From positions 62,001-126,000 of the forward strand of contig NZ_MEJH01000002.1 of NCBI RefSeq assembly GCF_001953635.1: 64,000 nucleotides of DNA. The letters are read 5' to 3'. Below, in pieces: positions 1-10,188 of the stretch; the stretch's first letter is position 1, and each line of letters begins with the position of its first letter. The notes below the pieces were generated by a model, which saw only the letters and a list, made by a program, of their open reading frames with translations, was not told the origin of the DNA and did not search any database. The translations under genes and the position numbers were made by a program. The stretch comes from Alteromonas abrolhosensis (lineage in GTDB: Bacteria > Pseudomonadota > Gammaproteobacteria > Enterobacterales > Alteromonadaceae).

Positions 1-267
1 AACAAATGGAATAAAACCTAAGCCAAAGTCGATTGCCGAGTTTTTTACCATTTGAGCTATTAACGCTTTGGGCATACCCAATGATTTTCCCAGCCAAACT
101 ATTCGGAGGGAAACGAAAAGCATCAGCGCGTCACCGGCTCCAGGAATAAGGCCCACGATTGAGTCCAAGCCTATTCTTATTGGAATAAAAGGGAGCTTTA
201 CAGCAGTATCCAGCAAGTTCGCCAGTTTTTGCGCTTTAAGTAGTGCCTTTGGTGCTTTGCCTTCCAC
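1..267 (-). CDS. DUF4112 family protein, partial (C-terminus outside window)
   Basis: The minus strand holds an open frame that starts at a GTG (267-265) and runs off the left edge after 89 codons. A GGGAG Shine-Dalgarno lies 8 bases upstream, and an in-frame TAG just before it leaves this GTG as the only start. The segment IGLDSIVGLIPGAGDALM, followed by a hydrophobic stretch and LGMPKALIAQMV, matches the DUF4112 family of small putative membrane proteins. Their function is unknown. It lies upstream-to-downstream in the same direction as hemH, but 93 bases past it. Confidence 0.7.
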   Translation of the reverse strand, partial: MEGKAPKALLKAQKLANLLDTAVKLPFIPIRIGLDSIVGLIPGAGDALMLFVSLRIVWLGKSLGMPKALIAQMVKNSAIDFGLGFIPFV

Positions 268-360
268 GACTTTATCTCCCTATCAATATATTAAATGCGC
301 CACCAAGGGTGATTTCCCTATTGGTTTTTCTCTAAACGTTTACTGTCAGCTTTTCAAACG

Positions 361-1440
361 CTACTTGTCAGCGCCCAGTGCTCTTGCTAAGCCTGCGCGC
401 AAACCATTGTCCGACTGTACTGTCCACCCGTGCAGGTTTTCTTGCACTATGTCAAAAAGCACGTCTATGTGTTCTTTATCACTGTTAAGTGCCGCGATAT
501 ATTCATAGCGTTCACCGCCAGCTTCCATAAAGTACTCGCGATTCTCTTCACCAATTTCTTCAATAGTTTCCAAACAATCGGCTGAGAAGCCAGGACACAT
601 AACCTGAATGAATTTCACCCCTTTTTCAGGCAGCGACTTTAACGTTTCATCTGTATACGGTTTCAACCACTCTTCTCGACCAAAACGAGATTGGAAGGTT
701 GTCATATATTCGTCGTGTGAAAGACCAAGTTTCTCGGCAAGCAAACGCGACGTTTTGTGGCACTCGCAGTGATAGGGATCACCATTCATTAAATAGCGCT
801 TAGGAATACCGTGGTAAGACAAGATTAACTTGTCCGCTCTTCCATGGGTTTCCCAATGCGCTTTTACTTTGTTCGCCAGCGCGGTGATGAAATTATCGCG
901 GTCGTGGTAGTGATTCACGAAGCGAAGTTCTGGTAGCCAACGGCGAGAGGTGAAATCCTTAGCGATAGCATCAAATGTGGAGCCAGTTGTCGACGCGCTG
1001 TATTGAGGGTAAAGCGGTAAAACGACGAGTTTGCGTACACCTTTTGCCAACATGGACTCAATGGTAGCGCCTATGGCGGGTTTGCCATAGCGCATGGCAA
1101 AATCGACAATCACGTCATCGCCGTATTGTGCTTTACAACGTTCTGCTATGGCACTCGCCTGCGCTTTTGTGATTGCCATCAGCGGAGAACCTTCATCCGT
1201 CCATACAGTGGAATAAGCCTCAGCTGAACGCTTAGGGCGAAAGTTCAAAATGATGCCATTTAATACAAACCACCAAATCGCTTTAGGCACTTCCACAACC
1301 CGAGGGTCAGAAAGAAACTCTTTCAAATAAGGGCGAAGCGCCTGCTTAGTCGGCGCTTCTGGCGTTCCCAAATTCGTAACCAGTACACCAATTTTATCTG
1401 ATTGCCCGTGAGTAAAGCCTTTGTTCGATTTGTATTTCAT
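361..1440 (-). CDS. hemH: Ferrochelatase
   Basis: Last step of protoheme synthesis: insertion of Fe2+ into protoporphyrin IX, at the cytoplasmic face of the inner membrane. The 359-residue protein has the family opening GVLVTNLGTPEAP (residues 18-30), the SYHGIPKRYL segment carrying the catalytic His (H210), and CPGFSADCLETIEEI near residues 282-296 with the conserved acidic side of the active site. Length is usual for the family. It is separated from the AbgT-family gene upstream by about 210 bases with a hairpin terminator, so it probably has its own promoter. hemE lies in the same window but 14 kb away. Confidence 0.95.
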   Translation of the reverse strand: MKYKSNKGFTHGQSDKIGVLVTNLGTPEAPTKQALRPYLKEFLSDPRVVEVPKAIWWFVLNGIILNFRPKRSAEAYSTVWTDEGSPLMAITKAQASAIAERCKAQYGDDVIVDFAMRYGKPAIGATIESMLAKGVRKLVVLPLYPQYSASTTGSTFDAIAKDFTSRRWLPELRFVNHYHDRDNFITALANKVKAHWETHGRADKLILSYHGIPKRYLMNGDPYHCECHKTSRLLAEKLGLSHDEYMTTFQSRFGREEWLKPYTDETLKSLPEKGVKFIQVMCPGFSADCLETIEEIGEENREYFMEAGGERYEYIAALNSDKEHIDVLFDIVQENLHGWTVQSDNGLRAGLARALGADK

Positions 1441-1553
1441 GTATTTATAGTCCGAGAAGTACTGCGCTATATCCGTATTATACTGAATTACCTTAGATTA
1501 TGATCTGCTATAACGCCAAAAAAGTGCGATTGCACTAATAGATTTTAAGCATT

Positions 1554-1606
1554 AAAAAAGCGGTAGATGTTCGAAAATACTTTTCAAAAACATGTACCGC
1601 TTTTTA
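1554..1606 (-). terminator. Hairpin terminator between the AbgT gene and hemH
   Basis: An imperfect inverted repeat: AAAAAGCGGTAGATG (about 1555-1569) pairs with CATGTACCGCTTTTT (1591-1605) with one mismatch, and an inner GAAAA/TTTTC stem continues it. Both ends are A/T runs, so it could work in both directions. It lies just past the stop of the AbgT-family gene. Confidence 0.6.
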
Positions 1607-1651
1607 GCTTGCCACTTAGTGAACTAGGTGGCATTTGACCAAGCTATTTAA

Positions 1652-3253
1652 TTAAGGCTGATAGTATGTCGCCGCGCCTGGGCCAACCGGCATTCCAAGC
1701 AGGAATACCCAAATGTAGAATAAGACGGTCCAACCTACGATAAACACCATTGAGTAAGGCAGCATCATGGCAATGAGCGTTCCCATACCCAAGTCTTTTT
1801 TGTATCTGGCAGCCATTGCCAAAATAAGACCGAAATAGCTCATCATAGGAGCGATGACGTTTGTGACTGAGTCACCAATACGGTAAGCAGCTTGAATCAC
1901 TTCAGGCGCGTAGCCTATAAGCATGAGCATTGGCACAAAAATAGGTGCTGTCACTGCCCATTGTGCTGAAGCACTCCCTAATGAGAGATTCACTACACCA
2001 CACATCAAAATGAATAGAATAAATACTGCCGGGCCGTCTAAACCTGCCGCTTGCAATAGTGCAGCACCTTTAACGGCTAATACTGTGCCTAAGTTCGTCC
2101 ATTTGAAGAACGCAACAAATTGCGCAGCAAAGAATACTAGCGTTATGTAAAGACCCATAGCGCCCATGCTTTTAGACATGGCATCAATAACATCTTTGTC
2201 GTTCTTCATCGACTTGGTGACTTTCCCGTAGACAAAGCCAGGGATAGCAAAAGTAATAAAGATGAAGGCAACAATGCCTTTAAGGAAGGGAGAACCCGCT
2301 ACTTCACCTGTTTCTGGATGACGCAAAATACCGTTTTCTGGTACTACCGTTAGCGCTAAAATCGCGCAAACAATAACAAACGATATTCCCGCCCAACGCA
2401 GGCCTTTCTTTTCTAAATCCGTAGGCGCATCCATTGATTGCTTGCCTAAGTCTATGGAAGCATCAGCAGGGTCAAATTTACCAAGTCTCGGCTCAACCAC
2501 TTTTTCTGTAACCAATGCCCCCATTGTCGCTACCACAAAGGTACTGACAAACATGAAATACCAGTTTACTTCTGGGCCAACCATATAATCAGGGTCAATC
2601 ATGTGAGCTGCTGCTTCTGTAATACCCGACAGCAGCGGATCGACAGTTCCAAGCAATAGGTTGGCACTATAACCCGCCGATACTCCAGCAAACGCTGCAG
2701 CCAGACCCGCTAACGGGTGACGACCTAACGAGTGGAAAATCATTGCTGCCAGTGGGATAAGCACCACGTAACCAAGCTCCGATGCAGTATTTGAAATAAT
2801 ACCTGCGAAAACGATAGCAAACGTCACTGCGCGTTTAGAAGCGTTCATCACCAATGCACGCATTGCTGCTGATAAAAGACCAGAGTGCTCAGCCACTGAT
2901 ACGCCAAGAAGCGCAACAAGTACTGTTCCCAGTGGTGCAAAGCCTGTGAAATTGGTAACCAAGCCTGTCACTATTCGCTGCAAACCTTCTGCACTCATCA
3001 GCGATATGACTTCAATCATGCCGTCTTCTTCACGACCCTTTGCGCCTATTGGGCGTGGGTCAGCAACAGCAATGTCAAAATAGCCGAGAATTCCGCTGAG
3101 TAACACTATAAAAAGTGAAAGCAATGCAAATAGTGTTACTGGATGTGGGAGCAGGTTTCCTAACCATTCCACTGTAGTGAGAAATCGCGAGAATAACCCA
3201 CCTTGTCCGCCCCTATCATCGGCAGACACTGTATTTGTATTTTCCGTTGTCAA
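1652..3253 (-). CDS. AbgT-family transporter (p-aminobenzoyl-glutamate / antimetabolite type)
   Basis: A 533-residue polytopic inner-membrane protein with about a dozen hydrophobic segments. It matches the AbgT family by NLLPHPVTLFALLSLF near the N-terminus, the GxAEHSGLL region (SVAEHSGLLSAAMRALV) and the SYFGLILAMAARYKKDLG stretch near the C-terminus. Family members import p-aminobenzoyl-glutamate in E. coli or export sulfonamides (MtrF, YdaH), so the substrate here is uncertain. The start is a TTG at 3253, preceded by GAGGGAAG about 7 bases upstream; no ATG is available near the N-terminus. No aminohydrolase genes (abgA/abgB) lie nearby, which weakens a folate-salvage reading. Confidence 0.85.
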   Translation of the reverse strand: MTTENTNTVSADDRGGQGGLFSRFLTTVEWLGNLLPHPVTLFALLSLFIVLLSGILGYFDIAVADPRPIGAKGREEDGMIEVISLMSAEGLQRIVTGLVTNFTGFAPLGTVLVALLGVSVAEHSGLLSAAMRALVMNASKRAVTFAIVFAGIISNTASELGYVVLIPLAAMIFHSLGRHPLAGLAAAFAGVSAGYSANLLLGTVDPLLSGITEAAAHMIDPDYMVGPEVNWYFMFVSTFVVATMGALVTEKVVEPRLGKFDPADASIDLGKQSMDAPTDLEKKGLRWAGISFVIVCAILALTVVPENGILRHPETGEVAGSPFLKGIVAFIFITFAIPGFVYGKVTKSMKNDKDVIDAMSKSMGAMGLYITLVFFAAQFVAFFKWTNLGTVLAVKGAALLQAAGLDGPAVFILFILMCGVVNLSLGSASAQWAVTAPIFVPMLMLIGYAPEVIQAAYRIGDSVTNVIAPMMSYFGLILAMAARYKKDLGMGTLIAMMLPYSMVFIVGWTVLFYIWVFLLGMPVGPGAATYYQP

Positions 3254-3497
3254 AATCTTCCCTCTGTCGTTTATTGACGTCTACCACACCAAGGTTAATG
3301 CTGGGAAGGCACTAATCTTGTACATAAATAGTGACGTGTTTTAATAGAATTCAGACGGTATTTTACCCGATTTAGTAAAATTTTGGCAGTAGATAGGGAA
3401 AATGAAAGGTTATGCGAGTGTACATCTTCGCAGTGGTAGCGCCTAATTTCCCTAAATATAACGCTCTATATCATACTGTTAGCTTGGAATAAGGCAT

Positions 3498-3526
3498 AAA
3501 AAACCAGCCTAAAAAGACTGGTTTTT
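3498..3526 (-). terminator. Terminator after hflC
   Basis: AAAAACCAG (3499-3507) and CTGGTTTTT (3518-3526) form a stem around a short A-rich loop, with A/T runs on both sides. It lies about 20 bases past the hflC stop codon and closes the superoperon. Confidence 0.75.
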
Positions 3527-3547
3527 AACGCATTAATTGACAGTAAT

Positions 3548-4429
3548 TTAATTGCCTTTTGAATTATTCATGTACTTGAAGAAGTCACTGTCAGGTGCAA
3601 TCACCATCACATCTTGCTTACTGTTAAAGCTTTGCTTATACGCGTCCATACTGCGCAAGAAACTGTAGAAATCAGCGTTCTTAGAGTAAGCATCAGCATA
3701 AATTTGCGCTGCAATCGCATCACCTTCACCGCGAAGTTGTCGAGCATTACGCTCTGCATCAGCAAGCATTACCGTTACTTTCGCGTCGATATTCGCCTTA
3801 ATAACTTCAGCTTGCTCTTGACCTTCTGAACGGTGTTCACGCGCAACAGCTGCACGCTCAGCACGCATACGCTGGAAGATAGAGTTACTCACTTCAGTCG
3901 GTAGGTTGATTTGCTTAACGCGTACGTCAACAATTTCAATACCTAGCTCGTCAGACGATGTAGAGGCTTGTTCCATCGCTTGATTCATAAGCGCTGAGCG
4001 CTCACCAGAAACAATTTGCGCAATAGTGCGAGTACCGAACTCAGAACGCAGACCGTTATTTACTTTCTGCTTTAGTAGCGCTTCTGCCTGAAGCTTGTTA
4101 CCGCCTGTTGATAGGTAGTAACGCGCAAAGTCTTCAATGCGCCACTTAACGTACGAGTCAACGATAAGGTCTTTCTTCTCACTTGTTACAAAGCGATCAG
4201 GCGTACCGTCTAACGTTTGAATACGCGCGTCTAAATGGCGTACCGAATCGATGAACGGTAGTTTAAAGTGTAAGCCTGGCTCGAAAACACGAGTTTCACC
4301 CGTAGCTTCATCGCGCTGAACTTTACCAAACTGAATAACAATGGCGCGTTCGCCTTCTTTAACTGCAAACAGAGAGCCTGATGCTAGCAATACAAGAAGA
4401 ACGAATACTGCGATTAATAAATTCTTCAT
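3548..4429 (-). CDS. hflC: HflC, modulator of FtsH protease
   Basis: An SPFH/prohibitin-family inner-membrane protein of 293 residues. It has an N-terminal membrane anchor (residues about 4-22) followed by a periplasmic SPFH domain (KEGERAIVIQFGK onward), then the helical region with the typical LRGEGDAIAAQIYADAYSKN near the C-terminus. In E. coli HflC and HflK form a large cage around FtsH and limit its proteolysis of membrane proteins. The gene begins 5 bases after hflK ends, so the two are surely co-translated. It is the last gene of the operon. Confidence 0.95.
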   Translation of the reverse strand: MKNLLIAVFVLLVLLASGSLFAVKEGERAIVIQFGKVQRDEATGETRVFEPGLHFKLPFIDSVRHLDARIQTLDGTPDRFVTSEKKDLIVDSYVKWRIEDFARYYLSTGGNKLQAEALLKQKVNNGLRSEFGTRTIAQIVSGERSALMNQAMEQASTSSDELGIEIVDVRVKQINLPTEVSNSIFQRMRAERAAVAREHRSEGQEQAEVIKANIDAKVTVMLADAERNARQLRGEGDAIAAQIYADAYSKNADFYSFLRSMDAYKQSFNSKQDVMVIAPDSDFFKYMNNSKGN

Positions 4430-4434
4430 TATGC

Positions 4435-5586
4435 TTATCTCCCTTCTCTGTAGCTGTCACCACGCAAACCAGAGGTTGGCGAGGAATTGCGGCTTCTGCC
4501 TGACGCATCAGTTACAGGTGTTTGTAAGCTTTCTAGCGTGTTGCGCGAACGGTCGTTAGAGGTTGACTGCTGACGCTCCATAATTTTATCAAGAGGCAAG
4601 TACATCATGTTGTTGCCGCCTTTGCTGTCGACCATAATCTTGCTGGTGTTAGCCAGTACTTCTTCCATGGTTTCAAGATAAATACGCTCGCGAGTTACTT
4701 GAGGTGCGCGCTCGTACTGAGGCAGCAGCTCTTCAAAACGTGCCACTTCACCTTGCGCTTCTAACGTTACACGCTCTTTATAGGCTTGCGCTTCTTCATT
4801 CATACGGTTCACTTGACCACGTGCACGCGGTTCAATCTCTCTCGCATAAGCTTCAGCTTCACGAATGAAGCGCTGTTCGTCTTCCTGAGCAGCAATCGCA
4901 TCATCGAATGCATCTTTAACTTGCTCTGGTGGGCGAGCATCACGGAAGTTCATATCAATGATAGAAACACCCATGTTGTACGGTTCGATAATCGCCTGTA
5001 ACTCTTCCCAAACGCGTTGACGCGTTACTTCACGGCCGTCAGTAAGTACATCATCCATTTTTGAATGACCTACAACATAACGGATAGCACTATCAAGCGA
5101 CTGGCTTAGGCTTTGCTCTGGACTTTCAACCGCAAAGGTCCAACGGTATGGATCTACAACGCGGAATTGCATTTCCATTTGAACGCTAACTACGTTTTCG
5201 TCTTCAGTGAGCATAGAGCCTGATGATGACTGGTCGCGAATTGATTGAACATCAACAGGGATTACTGAGTCGATAAACGTTGGTGCCCAACGCAGACCTG
5301 GCTCAACCTGCTCGTGATATTCACCAAAGCGTAGTACAACGCCTCGCTCTGCTTCACGAATGGTGTAAAAACCACTAATGAACCAGATTACGACGAGAAG
5401 ACCTACTAGAATACCAGCGCCGATACCGCCTAGGCTTTTACCTGAGCCACCACCGTTGCCACCTGACTTTCCAAACTTACCAAATAAGTTTTTAAACACA
5501 TCGTCCAAATCGGGGGGACCTTGTTCTTTCCCACCGCGATTCTTCCACGGGTCGTTATTGTTGCCACCCGGCTCATTCCAAGCCAT
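4435..5586 (-). CDS. hflK: HflK, modulator of FtsH protease
   Basis: Partner of HflC in the FtsH-HflKC complex of the inner membrane. The protein starts MAWNEPGGNNNDPW, with a glycine/asparagine-rich cytoplasmic tail as in other HflK proteins. A transmembrane segment follows at about residues 55-77, then the SPFH domain (REAERGVVLRFGEYHEQVEPGL) and a long helical part. I place the start at 5586, where GGAG lies 7 bases upstream. A longer open frame back to 5649 would add 21 residues unlike the family and would abut hflX, so it is rejected. Length with this start is 383 residues. Confidence 0.93.
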   Translation of the reverse strand: MAWNEPGGNNNDPWKNRGGKEQGPPDLDDVFKNLFGKFGKSGGNGGGSGKSLGGIGAGILVGLLVVIWFISGFYTIREAERGVVLRFGEYHEQVEPGLRWAPTFIDSVIPVDVQSIRDQSSSGSMLTEDENVVSVQMEMQFRVVDPYRWTFAVESPEQSLSQSLDSAIRYVVGHSKMDDVLTDGREVTRQRVWEELQAIIEPYNMGVSIIDMNFRDARPPEQVKDAFDDAIAAQEDEQRFIREAEAYAREIEPRARGQVNRMNEEAQAYKERVTLEAQGEVARFEELLPQYERAPQVTRERIYLETMEEVLANTSKIMVDSKGGNNMMYLPLDKIMERQQSTSNDRSRNTLESLQTPVTDASGRSRNSSPTSGLRGDSYREGR

Positions 5587-5652
5587 GCTGATACTCCATA
5601 GATTACTGTTATATTTTGAATTTCGCATGCTCAATGCAGTGACTAGCACTGA

Positions 5653-6942
5653 CTAATGTCGCACAACATACTCTGATATTCCGTTTTCCAGACGCTTTTC
5701 AAGCCTGTTCCAGTCAGCGGCGGGCATACGTACGTCAACTACCCAGTCTCCCTGACTATCGTATTCTTCACTCGCAATACAGTTTAGTTCGTACAACACA
5801 CCGCGCAATCGACTTTGTGCAGGAGGAATCTTTAACGTGTAATTCACCATGCTTTTGCCTAAACATTCAGTTAAAGCCTGGCTTAACAATTCCGTCCCTT
5901 CGCCCGTTTGTGCAGACAACCACACTCTAGTAGGCACACCCTCGTCGTTTCTCTCTATACGGGGTTGAACATCGTCTAGTTTATCAATCTTATTACAGAT
6001 TAGTAATTGTTGAATCTCTCCGGCTTCAATTTCTTCAAGAACATCATTAACTTCGTCCATGGTTTCACGATATTTTGCATCGGCAATATCAACCACATGG
6101 AGCAGTAAGTCTGCTTCTTGAGTTTCTTGAAGTGTCGCTTTAAAAGCGGCAACGAGGTCGTGAGGAAGATGACGAATAAAACCTACCGTATCGGCCAAAA
6201 TAGCTGGGCCTACGTCTTTTAACTCGATTTTGCGTAGCGTGGGATCTAGCGTTGCAAACAACTGATCAGCAGCATAAACGTGTGAGTCGGTAATGGTGTT
6301 AAATAGCGTCGATTTTCCCGCATTCGTATAGCCAACTAAGGATACCGTTGGAATTTCAGCGCGTTTGCGCGAGCGGCGACCCTGCTCACGTTGCTTTTGC
6401 ACCTTTTCCAATCGACGAAGAATGGCTTTAATACGACCACGAAGTAGTCGACGGTCTGTCTCTAGCTGTGTCTCACCGGGACCGCGAAGACCTATACCAC
6501 CTTTTTGACGCTCAAGGTGGGTCCACCCTCTGATAAGACGGGTTGAGATGTGTCTCAACTGGGCTAGTTCGACCTGAAGCTTGCCCTCGTGTGTCCTTGC
6601 GCGTTGCGCAAAAATATCGAGAATAAGCCCCGTTCTATCTAACACCCGGCATTTACACTGCGCTTCTAAATTACGCTCCTGAGAAGGAGAAAGCGCATGG
6701 TTGAAAATAACAACGTTGGCATCGTGTGCTTTTACTGCCGCTGCTATTTCCTCTGCCTTACCTGATCCAACAAAAAACTTCGCATGAGGCGCACTGCGCG
6801 AAGTTGTAATAACTTCTACTGCATTAACCCCTGCTGAAGACACAAGTAATTCAAGCTCACTTAAGTCTTCTTTGCTATTTTCGTCGGAAAAATTAACATG
6901 AACAAGTACAGCCTGTTCACCGGCTTCATAACGGTCAAACAA
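5653..6942 (-). CDS. hflX: HflX, ribosome-associated GTPase
   Basis: A 429-residue GTPase that splits or rescues stalled ribosomes under stress in E. coli. The N-terminal HflX domain (about 1-195) contains the GGIGLRGPGETQLETDRR signature (148-165) and a basic coiled coil. The G domain has G1 GYTNAGKST (204-212), G3 DTVG (251-254) and G4 NKID (317-320). It lies between hfq (17 bases upstream) and hflK, the usual order. The first Met at 6942 fits the family start. Confidence 0.95.
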   Translation of the reverse strand: MFDRYEAGEQAVLVHVNFSDENSKEDLSELELLVSSAGVNAVEVITTSRSAPHAKFFVGSGKAEEIAAAVKAHDANVVIFNHALSPSQERNLEAQCKCRVLDRTGLILDIFAQRARTHEGKLQVELAQLRHISTRLIRGWTHLERQKGGIGLRGPGETQLETDRRLLRGRIKAILRRLEKVQKQREQGRRSRKRAEIPTVSLVGYTNAGKSTLFNTITDSHVYAADQLFATLDPTLRKIELKDVGPAILADTVGFIRHLPHDLVAAFKATLQETQEADLLLHVVDIADAKYRETMDEVNDVLEEIEAGEIQQLLICNKIDKLDDVQPRIERNDEGVPTRVWLSAQTGEGTELLSQALTECLGKSMVNYTLKIPPAQSRLRGVLYELNCIASEEYDSQGDWVVDVRMPAADWNRLEKRLENGISEYVVRH

Positions 6943-6959
6943 GCGCGTTACCTTTTAAA

Positions 6960-7208
6960 TTATTCACCTTTAGTATTTTCAGAATCTCCTGCGCTAGGCA
7001 TTGTGATAGCGCGTGCTGGAACAACAGTAGAAATCGCGTGCTTATACACCATTTGGCTTACTGTGTTCTTCAGTAGAATTACGAACTGGTCGAACGATTC
7101 AACCTGCCCCTGAAGTTTAATACCGTTTACCAGATAAATTGATACTGGAATACGTTCCTTACGCAAAGCGTTCAAGAATGGGTCTTGTAAAGATTGCCCT
7201 TTAGCCAT
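6960..7208 (-). CDS. hfq: Hfq RNA chaperone
   Basis: Sm-like hexameric RNA chaperone, 82 residues, that pairs small RNAs with mRNAs. The key residues are present: Q8 and D9 in [15 protein letters not shown], the arginine rim R16-K17-E18-R19, and the Sm2 motif Y55-K56-H57. The C-terminal tail is short compared with the 102-residue E. coli protein. AAGGAT 5 bases before the ATG is a good ribosome binding site. The 5' leader carries a hairpin and an A-rich segment, described separately. Confidence 0.97.
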   Translation of the reverse strand: MAKGQSLQDPFLNALRKERIPVSIYLVNGIKLQGQVESFDQFVILLKNTVSQMVYKHAISTVVPARAITMPSAGDSENTKGE

Positions 7209-7213
7209 TTGAT

Positions 7214-7255
7214 ATCCTTAGTTTTTATTATTCGTGATAGAAATTTCACTATCAC
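7214..7255 (-). promoter_or_regulatory. Hairpin plus A-rich segment in the hfq 5' leader
   Basis: Reading toward hfq, GTGATAG and CTATCAC (7249-7255 and 7234-7240) form a 7-bp stem with an 8-base loop. It is followed by an A-rich single-stranded run (AATAATAAAAAC, about 7221-7232) directly before the Shine-Dalgarno. E. coli Hfq represses its own translation by binding its leader. A similar role here is inference from the A-rich pattern that Hfq's distal face prefers. Confidence 0.4.
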
Positions 7256-7286
7256 TGCACGTCTAATGTATACCACACTCAAACAT

Positions 7287-8222
7287 TTAAAGTGTGACTT
7301 TCGCTGTAATTTTAGTCAAATTATCGTTAGCAAATGTGTCTAGCCATGTAACCTGCTCCCAGCCCCGTAACCACGTAAGCTGACGCTTGGCGAGCTGTCT
7401 CGTAGCGATAATGCCTCTTTCACGCATCTCTGCGTAACTTAATTGGCCGTCTAGGTACTGCCACATCTGTCTGTACCCTACTGAACGAATAGAAGGCAAA
7501 TCTTCGTGAAGATCACTTCGTTCGTAGAGCTTTACTACTTCTTTCTCGAACCCTTGCTCCAACATCATATCGAAGCGAGTCGCGATACGTTCGTGCAACA
7601 CTGCCCTGTCTGCGGGCGCTATGGCAAATTGTGCAATGTTATAGGGGCACTTTTCACCCTCTTGTTGTTGCCAATGTGTCAACGTCTTGCCGGTACTTCT
7701 GTACACTTCCAGCGCACGGGTAATTCGCTGTGGGTCATTGGGGTGAATTCTCTCACCACTAATTGGGTCTACACCACGTAATTCATCGTGTAATTTAGAC
7801 CAACCCAAGCGTTGTGCCTGCTGTGTTATTTCGTCCCGTATCTTTTCATCAGACTTAGGTAGTGGCGAAATTCCATTTATCAAGGCATTAAAGTACATCA
7901 TTGTACCGCCAGCCAAAATTGGCACCTTGCCACGCGCTAAAATATCGCCAATAAGCGCATTGGTGTCGTTCACAAATTGCGACACCGAATAACTCTCTGC
8001 AGGATCGATAATATCGATAAGATGGTGTACCACACCCTCTTGCTCTTCCTGCGTGGGTTTCGCCGTGCCGATGTCCATGCCTTTGTATACAAGGGCTGAA
8101 TCGACACTAATTACTTCACTATCAACTTTTGCCGCTATTTCAAGCGCCAAACCTGTCTTGCCTGATGCCGTGGGGCCCATAATTGCTATCACAGGCAATG
8201 CAGTATTTATGCCATTGGACAC
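7287..8222 (-). CDS. miaA: tRNA dimethylallyltransferase
   Basis: Adds the dimethylallyl group to A37 of tRNAs that read UNN codons. It has the P-loop GPTASGKT close to the N-terminus, then [18 protein letters not shown] (substrate and Mg binding) and the C-terminal [14 protein letters not shown] segment. I prefer the GTG start at 8222 (311 residues), because GGGGGA lies 6 bases upstream. An ATG at 8240 is in frame but inside mutL and has no visible Shine-Dalgarno. With the GTG start the gene begins 1 base after the mutL stop, consistent with translational coupling. Confidence 0.93.
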   Translation of the reverse strand: MSNGINTALPVIAIMGPTASGKTGLALEIAAKVDSEVISVDSALVYKGMDIGTAKPTQEEQEGVVHHLIDIIDPAESYSVSQFVNDTNALIGDILARGKVPILAGGTMMYFNALINGISPLPKSDEKIRDEITQQAQRLGWSKLHDELRGVDPISGERIHPNDPQRITRALEVYRSTGKTLTHWQQQEGEKCPYNIAQFAIAPADRAVLHERIATRFDMMLEQGFEKEVVKLYERSDLHEDLPSIRSVGYRQMWQYLDGQLSYAEMRERGIIATRQLAKRQLTWLRGWEQVTWLDTFANDNLTKITAKVTL

Positions 8223-8223
8223 C

Positions 8224-10095
8224 TTATTTCCCCCATACATCTAGCACTAAATTTAAGGGGCGCACTTTAGCAAATTGCTCAATAATTTCCCATTGTTTCG
8301 CTTCGCCCTGCTGATCCAACCAGTACCAGAGCGCATTTAACGATTCTTCATCTAAAACATGTTCAGGCAAAACCACTGATTTTACGGCATCATCAATTGA
8401 ATTTACTTCATCATTTAGTTCAACCAATAAGAAGTATTCAAACCACTTGAGCCACGGCAAGTGCCTGGTGCCAGCTGGAACTTGCTGCAATCGATACTTC
8501 CCAGCCACTTTGTTTACTTCAAAATGCGCATTGTTAAGCAATGTAACCAGTTTTTCATTCACGTTATCAAGTGACACCGCAACAGGCATCAGTAGCGGTT
8601 GCCCGTGCTGCGCTTTTAAAAATAGTTCGCTTAACCAGATACTTGCAACTTTAGTTGCACAAAGAAGGTAAATTTTTTCTGATTTTGGGTAAATTCTACA
8701 CTGAGGCGAGAGGTTCACACATTCAACAACAGGCACGTGGCCTGAATCATCGGCAACCATGTCGCTATTTGGCGTCATCAACGCATTATAGCTCGACTGG
8801 TATGCCGCGCCTGGCCCTCGACTTTGCGGCCGACTTTGACTCTGCACGGAGCCCGAACTTCTGCCTCCAGCAAAGCTCCCCGCTGATGAAGCTCGTGAAC
8901 TTCCTGTAAACTGGCCATACGATTGTGGCGCACTCTGAGATGCTCCACCCGATGGATAGCGAGAGTTTTCATTAAAGGCACGTGCATTATTGGGCGTCTG
9001 GTCTTGCAAAGGCCTGATATAATCGTGTTCTACGTTTGAAGACATAAAGTCTAAGCCCGAAGAGCGGCTCGAGTCCATTACTGTTAACGGCTGCTCTTCA
9101 GTCATGGCATGCAGGGCATCACTCACTGTTTTACAAATAAAATCATGCACTAACCGGCCTTGTTGAAACCTGACTTCATGCTTGGCTGGATGAACGTTAA
9201 CGTCTACATCTTTGGGGTTAACTGTTAAGTACACCACAAAGCTTGGCTGCTCCACCACACCCCAAACGCTTTCATACGCTTGGCGAATAGCGTGCATAAT
9301 AAGCTTGTCACGCATACCTCTGCCGTTAACAAAGCTAAACTGACAATCGTTGCTGCTGCGAAGCATGGCTTCATTACCTAGCCACGCGTCAATATGAAGA
9401 CCTTCATACTCAGTACTAATATGTACGGCGTTTTGAACAAACTTTTGGCCCACTACGGCCCCAATTCGGGTTGCTAAACTGCCTTCTTTGTCGGCGATAA
9501 AACGCCTCGCCACTTTATCATTGTGCTTTAAAACAAAAGAAACCGTGGGGTAGCTTAAAGCAATGCGTTTTATGACTTCTTCTATATGCTGAAATTCTGT
9601 TTTTTCAGTGCGTAAAAACTTACGTCTTGCCGGCGTGTTGTAAAATAGGTCTGCCACGTCGATTGTGGTACCCACGGGATGAGCTGCTGGCTGAATATTT
9701 ACCGCCATTTCCCGGCCTTCGCAGTAGGCCTGCCACGCCTCACTTTGAGACTCTGTACGCGACGTCAGTGTTAGCCGGCTTACCGAGCTAATACTCGCCA
9801 GCGCTTCTCCACGAAAGCCAAGGGATAAAATCTGTTCTAGGTCATCAAGGGTGGTGATTTTGCTGGTCGCATGACGGCTTAGTGCTAGCTGCAATTCGCT
9901 TTTAACAATACCTGACCCATTGTCTTTTATTCGAATGCGCTTGTGGCCACCTTTTTCAATATCGACTTCTATTTTGGTCGCACCGGCATCAAGACTGTTT
10001 TCCAATAATTCCTTAACCACAGACGCAGGGCGCTCAACCACTTCACCAGCGGCAATCTGGTTAGCGAGTTGGGGAGATAAAAGCTGTATAGGCAA
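8224..10095 (-). CDS. mutL: DNA mismatch repair protein MutL
   Basis: Links MutS mismatch recognition to strand incision. The 623-residue protein has an N-terminal GHKL ATPase domain with [24 protein letters not shown] and [10 protein letters not shown] (all within the first 110 residues). A low-complexity Ser/Gly/Gln-rich linker follows at about 370-450, then the C-terminal dimerisation domain. The C-terminus lacks the DQHAxxExxxxE endonuclease motif, as expected for gammaproteobacteria that use MutH for nicking. The gene is followed directly by miaA. Confidence 0.96.
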   Translation of the reverse strand: MPIQLLSPQLANQIAAGEVVERPASVVKELLENSLDAGATKIEVDIEKGGHKRIRIKDNGSGIVKSELQLALSRHATSKITTLDDLEQILSLGFRGEALASISSVSRLTLTSRTESQSEAWQAYCEGREMAVNIQPAAHPVGTTIDVADLFYNTPARRKFLRTEKTEFQHIEEVIKRIALSYPTVSFVLKHNDKVARRFIADKEGSLATRIGAVVGQKFVQNAVHISTEYEGLHIDAWLGNEAMLRSSNDCQFSFVNGRGMRDKLIMHAIRQAYESVWGVVEQPSFVVYLTVNPKDVDVNVHPAKHEVRFQQGRLVHDFICKTVSDALHAMTEEQPLTVMDSSRSSGLDFMSSNVEHDYIRPLQDQTPNNARAFNENSRYPSGGASQSAPQSYGQFTGSSRASSAGSFAGGRSSGSVQSQSRPQSRGPGAAYQSSYNALMTPNSDMVADDSGHVPVVECVNLSPQCRIYPKSEKIYLLCATKVASIWLSELFLKAQHGQPLLMPVAVSLDNVNEKLVTLLNNAHFEVNKVAGKYRLQQVPAGTRHLPWLKWFEYFLLVELNDEVNSIDDAVKSVVLPEHVLDEESLNALWYWLDQQGEAKQWEIIEQFAKVRPLNLVLDVWGK

Positions 10096-10188
10096 AGGGC
10101 TACCCTATGAAATTAACTATATGAATTTGTGGCGAAATTACATGTAAGAGTGCAGAGCTTTCGCGAAGACGAAAAACGGAACCTCGTT

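Noticed and set aside
5587..5649. N-terminal extension of hflK
   Set aside because: The extra residues do not resemble HflK and have no start signal; the ATG at 5586 has GGAG 7 bases upstream.
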